From: Nitratireductor thuwali
GTDB lineage: Bacteria; Pseudomonadota; Alphaproteobacteria; Rhizobiales; Rhizobiaceae
Assembly (NCBI RefSeq): GCF_036621415.1
Contig: NZ_CP030942.1
Coordinates: 104,501-168,500 of the forward strand
Length of the DNA: 64,000 nt
Direction: 5' to 3'
Shown: one piece after another, positions 52,766 through 61,352 of the stretch
How positions within the stretch are numbered: the stretch's first letter is position 1
How the letters are laid out: the number at the start of each line of letters is the position of its first letter
Notes under the pieces: model-generated
What the model saw: only the letters and a program-made list of their open reading frames with translations
Database searches by the model: none
Told to the model about the DNA's origin: nothing
Made by a program: the position numbers and the translations under genes

Positions 52766-53485
52766 CGACATTGAGGATCGCGCCATGCACGTATTTGGCG
52801 GCGGGCGAGGCCAGGTAGACGGCCGTGCCGCCGATATCGTCGGGCTCGCCCCAGCGGCCGGCGGGAATGCGGTCGAGGATGGCCTGCGCCCGGCCGGGAT
52901 CGTTACGCAGGGCCTCGGTGTTGTTGGTGGCGATATAGCCGGGCGCAATGGCGTTCACATTGATGCCCTTGGCCGCCCACTCATTGGCCAGCAGCCGCGT
53001 GAGACCCGCCACGCCATGTTTGGACGCCGTATAGGCCGGCACGCGAATACCACCCTGAAACGAGAGCAGCGAGGCGACATTGACGATGGCGCCGCCCGCC
53101 CCGCGCGCGAACGCCGCCCTGGCGAAAGCCTGGCACATGAAGAACACCGCCTTCAGGTTGACGTCCATGACGTCGTCCCAATCGGCCTCTGTATAGTCGA
53201 CCGCATCGGCGCGGCGGATGATGCCGGCATTGTTCACCAGGATGTCGACCGGCCCTTCCTGCTCGAATATCCGTCCCCCGCCATCGAGTCGGAAAGATCC
53301 AGATGCAGGCTGCGCGCCTTGCCGCCGCCCTTCTCGATCTCGGCCACCGTGCCCTCGCACGAAGAACGCCCGGCGCAGATCACCTCGGCGCCGGCCTCGG
53401 CCATACAGCGCGCAATCGAGCGGCCGATGCCCGTATTGGCTCCGGTCACCAGCGCCGTCCTGCCGTCGAGCGAGAAAATCCGCAT
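52743..53485 (-). pseudogene. kduD: 2-deoxy-D-gluconate 3-dehydrogenase, interrupted by a frameshift
   Basis: A short-chain dehydrogenase split in two frames. The first part (from ATG 53485) has the cofactor loop TGANTGIGRSIARCMAEAGA and runs to LHLDLSDSMAG. The second resumes with RIFEQEGPVDILVNNAG and holds the active site Ser (ASLLSFQGGIRV), Tyr and Lys (YTASKHG) and the KduD ending GRWGEPDDIGG...VDGGWLAR. One extra base in the run of five C at 53275-53279 (plus strand) would join the frames into a normal protein of about 247 residues. Either a true mutation or an assembly error in a homopolymer. Function: 2,5-diketo-3-deoxygluconate to 2-keto-3-deoxygluconate. Confidence 0.88.
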
Positions 53486-54306
53486 CAGCGCATGTCTCCC
53501 ATGCCCACCATCTCGACGTCCTTGTAGTTCACATTGTCGCCGGCCATCGCCCAGATAAAGGCGTAGGAAGCCGTTCCGGCACCGGAATGGATCGACCAGG
53601 GCGGCGAGATCGCGCCCTCCTCGTTGCGCACGATCATATGCCGCGTCTCGGTCGGCTCGCCCATCAGATGAACGGCCATCTGGTCCTCCGGCAGGTCGAC
53701 ATAGAGATAGGCTTCCATGCGCCTGTCATGCACATGGGCCGGCATCGTGTTCCAGACGGAGCCGTTGTGGAGCTTCGTCATGCCGACCACGAGCTGGCAG
53801 GATTCCATCACTTCGGGATGCACGAACTGGTGGATCGTGCGCTCGTTGGAGGTGGCCTGCGAGCCGAGGTCGATGCGCGCCGCCTCGTCGATCCTGATGA
53901 GGCGCGAGGGAAGGGTCTTGTGAGCCGGCGCCGACAGGATGTAGAAGCGCCCGCCGCCCGAGAAGGTGACGGGTCCCGACCCCATGCCCAGGTAAAGCAT
54001 GTCGCCCTTGGCCATGGCGTAGTCCGAGCCCGCCCGCACGATGCCTTCGCCGCCGATATTGACCACGACCATCTCCCGCCGGGCCAGGATGGTGTCGGTG
54101 CCGCATTGCGGCACCTCGTCAAGCACGAGGTCCTTGCCGGCCGGCACCGCGCCGCCGACGATCATGCGGTCGTAATGGGTATAGATCAGCTTGATTTCGC
54201 CGTCGGCGAAGATGCCGCCCACATGGAAATTCCGGCGCAGCGCTTCGGTATCGAAGCCGCGCGCGGTCGCGGGGTCGATGGCATGACGGGTCTCGACGGA
54301 AAGCAT
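53485..54306 (-). CDS. kduI: 5-dehydro-4-deoxy-D-glucuronate isomerase
   Basis: A 273-residue cupin-type zinc isomerase turning 5-keto-4-deoxyuronate into 2,5-diketo-3-deoxygluconate. Features are RNFHVGGIFADGEIKLIYTH, YDRMIVGGAVPAGKD, MPAHVHDRRMEAYLY (metal His, His, Glu) and HSGAGTASYAFIWAMAGDN. The ATG at 54306 has GAGGAG upstream. It shares one base with the kduD start and follows kdgF. Confidence 0.95.
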   Translation of the reverse strand: MLSVETRHAIDPATARGFDTEALRRNFHVGGIFADGEIKLIYTHYDRMIVGGAVPAGKDLVLDEVPQCGTDTILARREMVVVNIGGEGIVRAGSDYAMAKGDMLYLGMGSGPVTFSGGGRFYILSAPAHKTLPSRLIRIDEAARIDLGSQATSNERTIHQFVHPEVMESCQLVVGMTKLHNGSVWNTMPAHVHDRRMEAYLYVDLPEDQMAVHLMGEPTETRHMIVRNEEGAISPPWSIHSGAGTASYAFIWAMAGDNVNYKDVEMVGMGDMR

Positions 54307-54326
54307 GTTCTTCTCCTCGTGATTCA

Positions 54327-54650
54327 TTACAGAAAGTCGTCGCGGCGGGGGGTGAAGCTGTCGACCAGCACGCCCGGCTCCAGCGCCCGGCAACCATGTT
54401 CGGCGCCGGAGGGAACGACGAAGGAATCGCCCGGTCCCACCTCGAAGGTCTCGCCGGCGATGGTGAACTCGAAACGGCCGGCCTGCACATAGGTCGCCTG
54501 CACATGCGGATGGCTGTGCAGCGCGCCGACGCCGCCCTCCGCGAACGCGAATTCCACCACCATCAGTTCCGGACTGTCGGACAGCACCCGGCGCGTGACG
54601 TTGCCGCCGGCGTCGGTGGCGGGAAACGCCCGCAAATATGCATTCGTCAT
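54327..54650 (-). CDS. kdgF: KdgF-type cupin, uronate ring-opening protein
   Basis: A 107-residue single cupin with the metal-binding HSHPHVQATYVQAGRF segment and the KdgF-typical ending DSFTPRRDDFL. KdgF speeds conversion of 4,5-unsaturated monouronates (from pectin or alginate) to the linear ketouronate used by KduI. The ATG at 54650 lies 11 bp after the TRAP large permease stop. It sits directly before kduI, exactly as its role predicts. Confidence 0.92.
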   Translation of the reverse strand: MTNAYLRAFPATDAGGNVTRRVLSDSPELMVVEFAFAEGGVGALHSHPHVQATYVQAGRFEFTIAGETFEVGPGDSFVVPSGAEHGCRALEPGVLVDSFTPRRDDFL

Positions 54651-54661
54651 TTTCGTCTCCG

Positions 54662-55942
54662 TTAGCGGAAAAGCTGCGGCAGCCACAACGACAGCGCCGG
54701 CACATAGGTGACCAGCAGCAAGGTCGCGATCGCGGCCAGGTAGAATGGCCAGATCGTGCGCACCACCTGCCAGACCGGGATCTGGCCGACCGCACACCCT
54801 ACGAACAGCACCGCGCCGACCGGCGGCGTGCACAGGCCGATGCCCAGATTGAGGATCATGATGATGCCGAAATGGACCGGATCGACGCCGAACGCCATGG
54901 CCACGGGCAGGAAGATCGGCGTGGTGATGACGATCAGCGGCGACATGTCCATGAACGTGCCCAGTATCAGCAGCACGATATTGATCATCAGGAGGATGAT
55001 CAGCGGATTTTCCGACACGCCCTGCAGGAATGCCACCAGCGAGGCAGGCACGCGCAGGAAGGCGAGCAGCCAGCCGAACGCCGCCGCGCAGCCGATGACC
55101 AGCAGCACCATCGCGGTGGTGCGCACGGCGGCGAACGTCGCCTCGACGAAAGCCGCCCAGGAGAGCGAGCGGTAGGCGAGCACCGTCACCAGCAGCGCAT
55201 AGACGACCGCGACGCAGGAGCTTTCCGAAGCGGTGAAGACGCCCGAGCGCACGCCGCCGAAAATGATGGCGATGAGGATGAGCCCCGGCACCGCCGAAAC
55301 GAACAGCGAGCCCATGATGCGGAAGCCGGGGAACGGGTCGGTGGGATAGTCCCGGCGCTTGGCGACGAACCAGGCCGCGATCATCAGCGACAGCGCCAGG
55401 ATCAGCCCCGGTATGATGCCCGCGGTGAAGAGATCGGCGATCGAGATGCGCCCGCCGCCGGAAATCGAGTAGATGATCAGATTGTGCGAAGGCGGCAGCA
55501 TCAGCGCAATGATCGACGAGACGACGGTGACGTTGACCGCATAGTCGACGTCGTAGCCCTTGTCCTTCATCTGCGGGATCATCAGGCCGCCGATGGCCGA
55601 GGCATCCGCCGCGGCGGAGCCGGAAACGCCGCCGAACAGCACGGAAGCGACGATGTTGACCTGGCCGAGGCCGCCTCGGAAGCTGCCGACCCAGGAGCCG
55701 GCCAGCGCCACCAGCCGGCGGGCGATGTCGCCGCGCACCATCAGCACGCCGGCATAGATGAAGAAGGGAATGGCCATCAGCGCGAAGACCGAGACGCCCG
55801 AATTCAGGCGCTGGAACACGATCAGCGGCGGCATGCCCATATAGAGCGCGGTCGCAAGGGAGGAGACGCCCAGGCAGAAGGCGACCGGCGTTCCGATAAG
55901 CAGCAGGAACACGAATGTCCCGAAGAGAATATAGATTTCCAC
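54662..55942 (-). CDS. TRAP transporter large permease (DctM type)
   Basis: A 426-residue, twelve-helix-type permease of the DctM family. Segments are FLLLIGTPVAFCLGVSSLAT, AIPFFIYAGVLMVRGDIARR, GGVSGSAAADASAIGGLMIPQM, LMLPPSHNLIIYSIS and the end GIGLCTPPVGAVLFVGCAVG. Together with DctQ and DctP it should import a uronate using a sodium gradient. It follows dctQ after 5 bp. Confidence 0.95.
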   Translation of the reverse strand: MEIYILFGTFVFLLLIGTPVAFCLGVSSLATALYMGMPPLIVFQRLNSGVSVFALMAIPFFIYAGVLMVRGDIARRLVALAGSWVGSFRGGLGQVNIVASVLFGGVSGSAAADASAIGGLMIPQMKDKGYDVDYAVNVTVVSSIIALMLPPSHNLIIYSISGGGRISIADLFTAGIIPGLILALSLMIAAWFVAKRRDYPTDPFPGFRIMGSLFVSAVPGLILIAIIFGGVRSGVFTASESSCVAVVYALLVTVLAYRSLSWAAFVEATFAAVRTTAMVLLVIGCAAAFGWLLAFLRVPASLVAFLQGVSENPLIILLMINIVLLILGTFMDMSPLIVITTPIFLPVAMAFGVDPVHFGIIMILNLGIGLCTPPVGAVLFVGCAVGQIPVWQVVRTIWPFYLAAIATLLLVTYVPALSLWLPQLFR

Positions 55943-55947
55943 GGGCC

Positions 55948-56472
55948 CTAATCCTTTGGCAGTTCGGTTTCGCCAAAATGCGCGGTGGGAAGACCGGCCA
56001 TGCGCCGGGCAATGCGTTCAGTCGAGAAGACGACGATCAGAACGCCGCCGCACGACAGCGCGATCAGCGACACGCCGTCCGGCAGGCCGAGGGAGGGCAT
56101 GGTGGAGTCCCATGTCTTCATCGCAAGGTCCGCCCCATACCAGGCCATGCCGAAGCCGAAGCCGGCGACCACGAGGTCCGAAACCGTCCGCAGCACCGAC
56201 TTCGCCTTCAGGGGGATGACGTAGAGCAGAACGTCGAAGCTCAGATGATATCCCTCGCGGATGCCAACGGCGGCGCCGAGAAAGATGAACCAGCCCATCA
56301 GCAGCAGCGATGCCGGTTCGGTCCAGGTGGGGCTGTTGTTGAGCACGAAACGCCCGAATACCTGCCAGGCGATGAAGGCGGTCATCAGCACCAGGCCCGT
56401 CGCCGATATCCAAAGCGAGATTCGCGAGACGACGCCCAGCACGCGCGCCACTTTCAACATTCTTGCCTGCAA
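55948..56472 (-). CDS. TRAP transporter small permease (DctQ type)
   Basis: A 174-residue protein with four hydrophobic helices, including LWISATGLVLMTAFIAWQVFGRF and the DctQ loop SPTWTEPASLLLMGWFIFLGAAVGIREGYH. The cytoplasmic C-terminal tail is longer than minimal. It partners the large permease encoded 5 bp downstream. An 80 bp gap with a GC-rich palindrome (GTGGCGCGAAGTCCGCGCCAC, in two halves) separates it from dctP. Confidence 0.93.
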   Translation of the reverse strand: MQARMLKVARVLGVVSRISLWISATGLVLMTAFIAWQVFGRFVLNNSPTWTEPASLLLMGWFIFLGAAVGIREGYHLSFDVLLYVIPLKAKSVLRTVSDLVVAGFGFGMAWYGADLAMKTWDSTMPSLGLPDGVSLIALSCGGVLIVVFSTERIARRMAGLPTAHFGETELPKD

Positions 56473-56552
56473 GATGCCGCTCCTGAGAAACCGGTCGGAA
56501 GACCGTGGCGCGAAGTCCGCGCCACGGTCCGGGTCAGATCACGATCTGAAGA

Positions 56553-57542
56553 TTATTCGACGGCGCGGATGCGCTCGACGAGATCCTTCAGCTTTTCGCT
56601 GGTGACATGCTTTTCATAGACCGGTTCCATGGCTTCGATGAAGGGCGTCTTGTCGATGTCGGAGATGATCTCGACGCCCGCCTCGCGGACCTTGGCTTCC
56701 GATGCGGCCTCGCGCTCGGCCCAGAGCTTGCGCATGTAGGGCACCGATTCCTTCGCCGCCTGGCGCAGGATTTCCTGATCTTCCGGCGACAGCTTGTCCC
56801 AGCTCGTCTTCGAGATGACGAGCACCTCCGGCACGATCAGGTGCTCATCGAGCGTGTAGTAGCCGGCGACCTCGTAATGGCCCGAGGATTCGAAGGACGG
56901 CCAGTTGTTTTCCGCGCCGTCGATGACGCCGGTCTGGATCGAGGAATAGACCTCGCCATAGGGCATCGGCGTGGCGTTGGCCCCCAGCGCGTCGACCATG
57001 TCGACGAACAGATCCGACTGCATGACGCGGAACTTCATTCCGGCCAGGTCTTCCTTCGAGGTGATCGGCTTCTTGGAGTTGTAGAAGGAGCGTGCGCCGC
57101 CATCATAGAAGGCAAGGCCGATAAGGCCGTGCTCCTCGAAGGCGTCGAGGATGTCCTGGCCGATCTCGCCGTCCATCACCTTGTGCATGTGCTCCACCGA
57201 GCGGAAGATATAGGGCAGCGAGGGGACGCGGGTTTCCTCGATCAGATTGTTGAAGGGGCCCAAGCTTACGCGGTTCATGTCGATCACGCCGAAGCGCGTC
57301 TGCTCGATCGTGTCCTTTTCCTCGCCGAGCTGGGCCGAGTGGAACACCTCGATGCCGATGCGGCCATCGGTGCGTTCCTCGACGAGCTTGCCCATATATT
57401 TGACCGCCTCGACGGTCGGATAGCCATCCGGATGCGTGTCCGAGGACCGCAGCACGAGATCGGCGGCATGGGCCGAGATCGATAGAACGGCGAGTGCCGC
57501 GCCGGAGATCAGGGCTTTTTTAAGCGTTTTCAAACCAACCAT
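56553..57542 (-). CDS. TRAP transporter substrate-binding protein (DctP type)
   Basis: A 329-residue periplasmic binding protein with signal peptide ([19 protein letters not shown]) and DctP segments: [20 protein letters not shown], the conserved Arg region [40 protein letters not shown] and [22 protein letters not shown] precedes the ATG at 57542. It sits between uxaC and the permeases, so glucuronate/galacturonate-type ligands are likely. Confidence 0.95.
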   Translation of the reverse strand: MVGLKTLKKALISGAALAVLSISAHAADLVLRSSDTHPDGYPTVEAVKYMGKLVEERTDGRIGIEVFHSAQLGEEKDTIEQTRFGVIDMNRVSLGPFNNLIEETRVPSLPYIFRSVEHMHKVMDGEIGQDILDAFEEHGLIGLAFYDGGARSFYNSKKPITSKEDLAGMKFRVMQSDLFVDMVDALGANATPMPYGEVYSSIQTGVIDGAENNWPSFESSGHYEVAGYYTLDEHLIVPEVLVISKTSWDKLSPEDQEILRQAAKESVPYMRKLWAEREAASEAKVREAGVEIISDIDKTPFIEAMEPVYEKHVTSEKLKDLVERIRAVE

Positions 57543-57564
57543 TATTTCCTCCCTGGTTGTGGCT

Positions 57565-58971
57565 TCATAGCCGGTAAGCCTGCTTGGCAAGCCTGTAAGC
57601 GAGGTCGTGGGCGACCTCCCCTGCCTCTTCCAGGCCGAGCCGCCCTTCGGCGACCAGCGTGGCGAGGTAAGCACAGTCGACCCGCCGGGCCACGTCGTGG
57701 CGGGCGGGTATCGAACAAAAGGCGCGTGTGTCGTCGTTGAAACCGACAGTATTGTAGAAGCCCGCGGTTTCGGTGGTCATCTCGCGGTAGCGGCGCATGC
57801 CCTCCGGACTGTCGAAGAACCACCAGGCAGGGCCGAGCTTCAGGGCCGGATAGACGCCGGCCAGCGGCGCCAGCTCGCGCGCATAGGAAGTCTCGTCCAG
57901 CGTGAAGACGATGATCGTCAGACCCGGCTCCGTGCCCACCGCGTCCAGCAACGGCTTGAGCGCGCGCACGTAGTCCGTGCGGGTGGGAATGTCGAAGCCC
58001 TTGTCGCGGCCATGGCGCACCATCATGCCGGTCGAGTGGTTGCGGAAGGCGCCGGGATGTATCTGCATGACCAGCCCGTCCTCCAGGCTCATCCGCGCCA
58101 TCTCCGTCAGCATATGCCCGCGAAAGGCATCCGCCTCCTCCGGGGTGCATTCGCCGACAAGCGCCTTGGCGAACAACCGCGCCGCCTCCTGCGCGGAAAG
58201 GTTTTCGGTGCGCGCCGTCGCATGGCCGTGATCGGTGCTGGTCGCGCCATACTCCTTGAAGAAGGCGCGGCGTCTGCGATGGGCTTCCAGATAGCCCTCC
58301 CAGCTTTCCGTGTCGCACCCGGTCAATTCGCCGAAACGGACGACATTGGCGGCAAATCCCTCGAATTCGGGATCGACGACGGCGTCCGGCCTGTAGGCCG
58401 TCACCACCTTCCCGCTCCAGCCGGACTGCCGGATCATGTGGTGCCAGCGCAGGTCGTCGAGCGGGCTTTCCGTGGTGGCGATCGCCTCGATATTGAAGCG
58501 CTCGAAAAGGGCGCGCGGGCGGAACTCCGGCTTCTTGAGGCAGGCATCGATATGCTCGTAATACTCATCGGCCGTCTTTGCCGAAAGGGGGACGTCCAGG
58601 CCGAAAACTTCCTGAAAGGAGTGGTCCAGCCACAGGCGGCTGGGCGTGCCGCGAAACAGATGATAGTTCTGCGCGAAAAGCCGCCAGATCTCGCGCCCGT
58701 CGGTCTCGCCGACGCTGCCGTCGGCCCTCGGCACGCCGAGCGCGTCGAGGCTGATCCCTTGCGAGAACAGCATCCGAAAGACGTAGTGATCGGGCGTCAC
58801 GAAAAGCCGGGCGGGATCGGGAAAGGCTTCGTCCTCGGCATACCAGCGGGGATCGGTATGGCCGTGCGGGCTGACGATGGGAAGCGCCTTGACCTCCTCG
58901 TACAGGCCCCGCGCCAGGCTGCGTGTGCGCGCCTCCGCCGGAAACAGCCTGTCTTCGTCCAAAAGCGCCAA
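57565..58971 (-). CDS. uxaC: Uronate (glucuronate/galacturonate) isomerase
   Basis: A 468-residue amidohydrolase-fold isomerase, the usual UxaC length. Near the N-terminus [20 protein letters not shown] carries the metal His pair; later come [24 protein letters not shown] and [14 protein letters not shown]. It converts glucuronate to fructuronate (then UxuB) or galacturonate to tagaturonate. A TTG at 58971 with GGGAGGAG upstream gives the normal N-terminus. The ATG at 59040 adds 23 atypical residues and runs into the GntR gene, so it is less likely. Confidence 0.93.
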   Translation of the reverse strand: MALLDEDRLFPAEARTRSLARGLYEEVKALPIVSPHGHTDPRWYAEDEAFPDPARLFVTPDHYVFRMLFSQGISLDALGVPRADGSVGETDGREIWRLFAQNYHLFRGTPSRLWLDHSFQEVFGLDVPLSAKTADEYYEHIDACLKKPEFRPRALFERFNIEAIATTESPLDDLRWHHMIRQSGWSGKVVTAYRPDAVVDPEFEGFAANVVRFGELTGCDTESWEGYLEAHRRRRAFFKEYGATSTDHGHATARTENLSAQEAARLFAKALVGECTPEEADAFRGHMLTEMARMSLEDGLVMQIHPGAFRNHSTGMMVRHGRDKGFDIPTRTDYVRALKPLLDAVGTEPGLTIIVFTLDETSYARELAPLAGVYPALKLGPAWWFFDSPEGMRRYREMTTETAGFYNTVGFNDDTRAFCSIPARHDVARRVDCAYLATLVAEGRLGLEEAGEVAHDLAYRLAKQAYRL

Positions 58972-59021
58972 AGCCTTGCTCCTCCCCAGGATTTCCGTGC
59001 GGCTTGCGTTAATCTGGTAAT

Positions 59022-59033
59022 CTAATATGTTAG
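59022..59033. promoter_or_regulatory. Palindrome in the uxaC/gntR divergent region
   Basis: CTAATATGTTAG is a CTAA/TTAG inverted repeat with a 4-nt centre in an AT-rich patch between uxaC and the divergent GntR gene. Its place suggests an operator for that regulator. It has no closer match to the usual FadR-type GT...AC pattern, so this is tentative. Confidence 0.35.
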
Positions 59034-59061
59034 TATGCATTACGAGTCAACGGAGGCTGAT

Positions 59062-59760
59062 GTGCTCGAACAACTTCCACGCCGCCAGATCGAGGAGTTG
59101 CGTGCCCCGTCGGTGACGGATCTCGTTTTCGACACGCTGTACCGGCAGGTGGTGGAGTTGAAGATCGAGCCAGGCACCAAGCTCTCGGAAGCGGAAGTCT
59201 CCAAGCTCATGGGCGTCTCGCGCCAGCCCGTGCGCGATGCCTTCTACCGCCTGTCGCAGCTCGGCTTCCTGCTGGTGCGCCCGCAGCGGGCGACGACGGT
59301 GACGCAGATCTCGGTGCGCGCGGTGCACGAGGCGCGGTTCGTGCGCACGGCGCTGGAGCTGGAAACGGTGCGGGCCGCCGCCGCCCGCCTGGAAAAGCCG
59401 CAGATTCAGGAGCTCGACGCCCTCATCGACGAGCAGCGCAAGGCGGTGAAGGCCGGCGACAAGGTCCTGTTTCACGAGTTGGACGACGATTTCCACAGGC
59501 GGATCTGCCATATGTCCGGCCATGGCTACACCTGGAAGCTCATCCGCGACTACAAGGCGCATATGGATCGGGTGCGCTATCTCAGCCTTTCCTTCGGGGC
59601 GGAGCTGGCGCTCAACGACCACATTGCGCTGATGGACGCGTTGCGTGTGCATGATGTCGAGGGTGCTGCCACGGTCATCCGTGAGCACCTGTCGCGCATC
59701 TCCGGCATCATCGGCCGCATCCGGGAAAGCCACGGGCAGTATTTCCTCGACGAGGAATAG
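59062..59760 (+). CDS. GntR/FCD-family regulator of uronate genes
   Basis: A 232-residue regulator. The N-terminal winged helix (VTDLVFDTLYRQVVELKIEPG, LSEAEVSKLMGVSRQPVRDAF) is followed by an all-helical FCD ligand domain with the metal-type residues in FHRRICHMSGHGYTWKL and the late DVEGAATVIREHLSRI. The GTG at 59062 with GGAGG 5-6 nt upstream is preferred. An ATG at 59035 is the alternative and would sit inside the presumed operator. Divergent from uxaC; the repressor role (ExuR/UxuR-like) is inferred. Confidence 0.9.
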   Translation: MLEQLPRRQIEELRAPSVTDLVFDTLYRQVVELKIEPGTKLSEAEVSKLMGVSRQPVRDAFYRLSQLGFLLVRPQRATTVTQISVRAVHEARFVRTALELETVRAAAARLEKPQIQELDALIDEQRKAVKAGDKVLFHELDDDFHRRICHMSGHGYTWKLIRDYKAHMDRVRYLSLSFGAELALNDHIALMDALRVHDVEGAATVIREHLSRISGIIGRIRESHGQYFLDEE

Positions 59761-59814
59761 GTCCCCCGCCTCACCCACCCTATCTCGTCACCGCAAACGG
59801 GCCGAAGGGCGCCG

Positions 59815-59918
59815 GTGTTCGCCCTTATCCTCCTTCTCCCCGTTCACGGGGTCTGAAGGACGGGCCGAGACCCGTGGCTCGATCCCGCCGGTACCTGCAG
59901 GCGGATAAGGGCGGCACC
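59815..59918. repeat. About 100-bp inverted-repeat element downstream of gntR
   Basis: CGCCCTTATCC (59820-59830) and GGATAAGGGCG (59903-59913) are perfect 11-bp arms, with partial pairing further out (GGTG/ACC). Inside lies a tight CCCCGT/ACGGGG hairpin at 59838-59851. It may be a small non-autonomous element or a terminator. The rest of 59761-60106 shows no convincing gene. Confidence 0.5.
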
Positions 59919-60106
59919 GACCTCCGCGGTGTACGCCGGCAAGACGGCAAAAGCATCGCTCTGCGCCAAATTTCATATATGAACTTGCAAGTCACAGATG
60001 AATGTCTCATGCTTGGACGGTCGGGAGGAGCATCGACCGGCGGCTGTCGTCTCGAACGACGCGCCCCCAGCTGCCTCCGAAGCCCGACGTAAGGGAGGTA
60101 TGACCA

Positions 60107-60187
60107 ATGAACGATCCTGGGAAGACGGCAAGCGCCGCTTCGCCGGCAGCGCTGTCCGAAGCCTCGCCGGCTGCCACCGAGAAATAA
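60107..60187 (+). CDS. 26-codon mini-ORF ahead of the CoA-transferase gene
   Basis: ATG at 60107 with a strong AAGGGAGGT site 7-8 nt upstream, ending TAA at 60187, 4 bp before the next start. It encodes an Ala/Ser-rich peptide starting MNDPGKTASAASPAALSEAS. It could be a leader peptide coupling translation to the CoA-transferase gene. It could also be the relic N-terminus of a deleted gene, since many ABC permeases start with such a flexible tail. No function is claimed. Confidence 0.4.
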   Translation: MNDPGKTASAASPAALSEASPAATEK

Positions 60188-60191
60188 TCCC

Positions 60192-61352
60192 ATGCAAGAA
60201 CCCTATACCCTGCCCCTCGACGGGCTGGTCGTGATCGACATGAGCCAGTTCCTGTCCGGCCCCTATTGTTCGCTGCGGCTCATGGATCTGGGCGCGCGCG
60301 TTATCAAGATCGAGCGGCCGGACCAGGGCGACCTGTCGCGCCGTCTCTATCTGAGCGATACGGAGATCGGCGGCGATTCGACCATTTTCCACGCCATCAA
60401 CCGGGGCAAGGAAAGCCTCGCCATCGACCTGAAGAACGAGGCCGATCTGGCGGCGCTGAAGAAGCTGATCGCCGGCGCCGACGTGCTGATCCAGAACTTC
60501 CGGCCGGGCGTCATAGAGCGCCTGGGGCTTGGGTACGAGACCGTCATGGCGCTCAATCCTGGCCTCGTCTATGCCTCGATCAGCGGCTATGGCGAGGACG
60601 GCCCATGGGTCATGCGGCCGGGGCAGGATCTGCTCGCGCAGGCGCGCTCCGGGCTGATGTGGTTGAATGGCGACGAGGGCCAGGGGCCGGTGCCCTTCGG
60701 CCTTGCGGTGGCCGACATGCTGGCCGGCGCGGCCGCGGCGCAGGGCATTCTGGCGGCGCTCGTCAGGCGCGGCATCAAGGGCCGCGGCGCCCATGTGCAG
60801 ACGAGCCTGCTGGAAGCGCTAACCGACCTCCAGTTCGAGGTGCTGACCACCTTTCTCAATGACGGCAAGCGCATGCCCCGGCGGGCGGCCACCCGCAGCG
60901 CACACGCCTATCTGGCCGCGCCCTATGGCGTTTACCCCACCAGCGACGGGTTTCTGGCCATCGCCATGACGCCCATTCCGAAGCTGGCGGATCTGATGGA
61001 GATCGAGGCGCTGGAGCCCTACCGCGACAACCCGGCGAGCTGGTTTACCGAGCGCGACGCGATCAAGGCCGCCATCGCCGAGAAGGCCGCCACGCGCACG
61101 ACCGACGAATGGCTCGCCATATTGGAGCCGGCCGATATCTGGTGCTCGCGGGTCTTCGACTGGAACGACCTGCTCGCCCATGACGGCTTCCGCATGCTCG
61201 ACATGCTGCAGACCGTCACGCGCGAGGACGGCGTTTCCGTTGAGACCACCACTTCGCCGATCCGCATCGACGGCGTGCGCGCCAGGATCGACCGCGCCGC
61301 GCCGCGCATCGGCGAGCAATCGGACAGGATACGCGAGGAGTTCGGCCTGTGA
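60192..61352 (+). CDS. CaiB/BaiF family (class III) CoA-transferase
   Basis: A 386-residue CoA-transferase. LDGLVVIDMSQFLSGPYCSLRLMDLGARVIKIERP opens the protein (spread over residues 6-40), NRGKESLAIDLKN follows, then LIQNFRPGVIERLGL. The presumed catalytic Asp is in FGLAVADMLAGAAAAQGILAAL near residue 176. The enzyme moves CoA between carboxylic acids in the cytoplasm; the acid here is unknown. Its stop overlaps the next gene by 4 bp, tying it to an unusual binding-protein-like partner. Confidence 0.93.
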   Translation: MQEPYTLPLDGLVVIDMSQFLSGPYCSLRLMDLGARVIKIERPDQGDLSRRLYLSDTEIGGDSTIFHAINRGKESLAIDLKNEADLAALKKLIAGADVLIQNFRPGVIERLGLGYETVMALNPGLVYASISGYGEDGPWVMRPGQDLLAQARSGLMWLNGDEGQGPVPFGLAVADMLAGAAAAQGILAALVRRGIKGRGAHVQTSLLEALTDLQFEVLTTFLNDGKRMPRRAATRSAHAYLAAPYGVYPTSDGFLAIAMTPIPKLADLMEIEALEPYRDNPASWFTERDAIKAAIAEKAATRTTDEWLAILEPADIWCSRVFDWNDLLAHDGFRMLDMLQTVTREDGVSVETTTSPIRIDGVRARIDRAAPRIGEQSDRIREEFGL

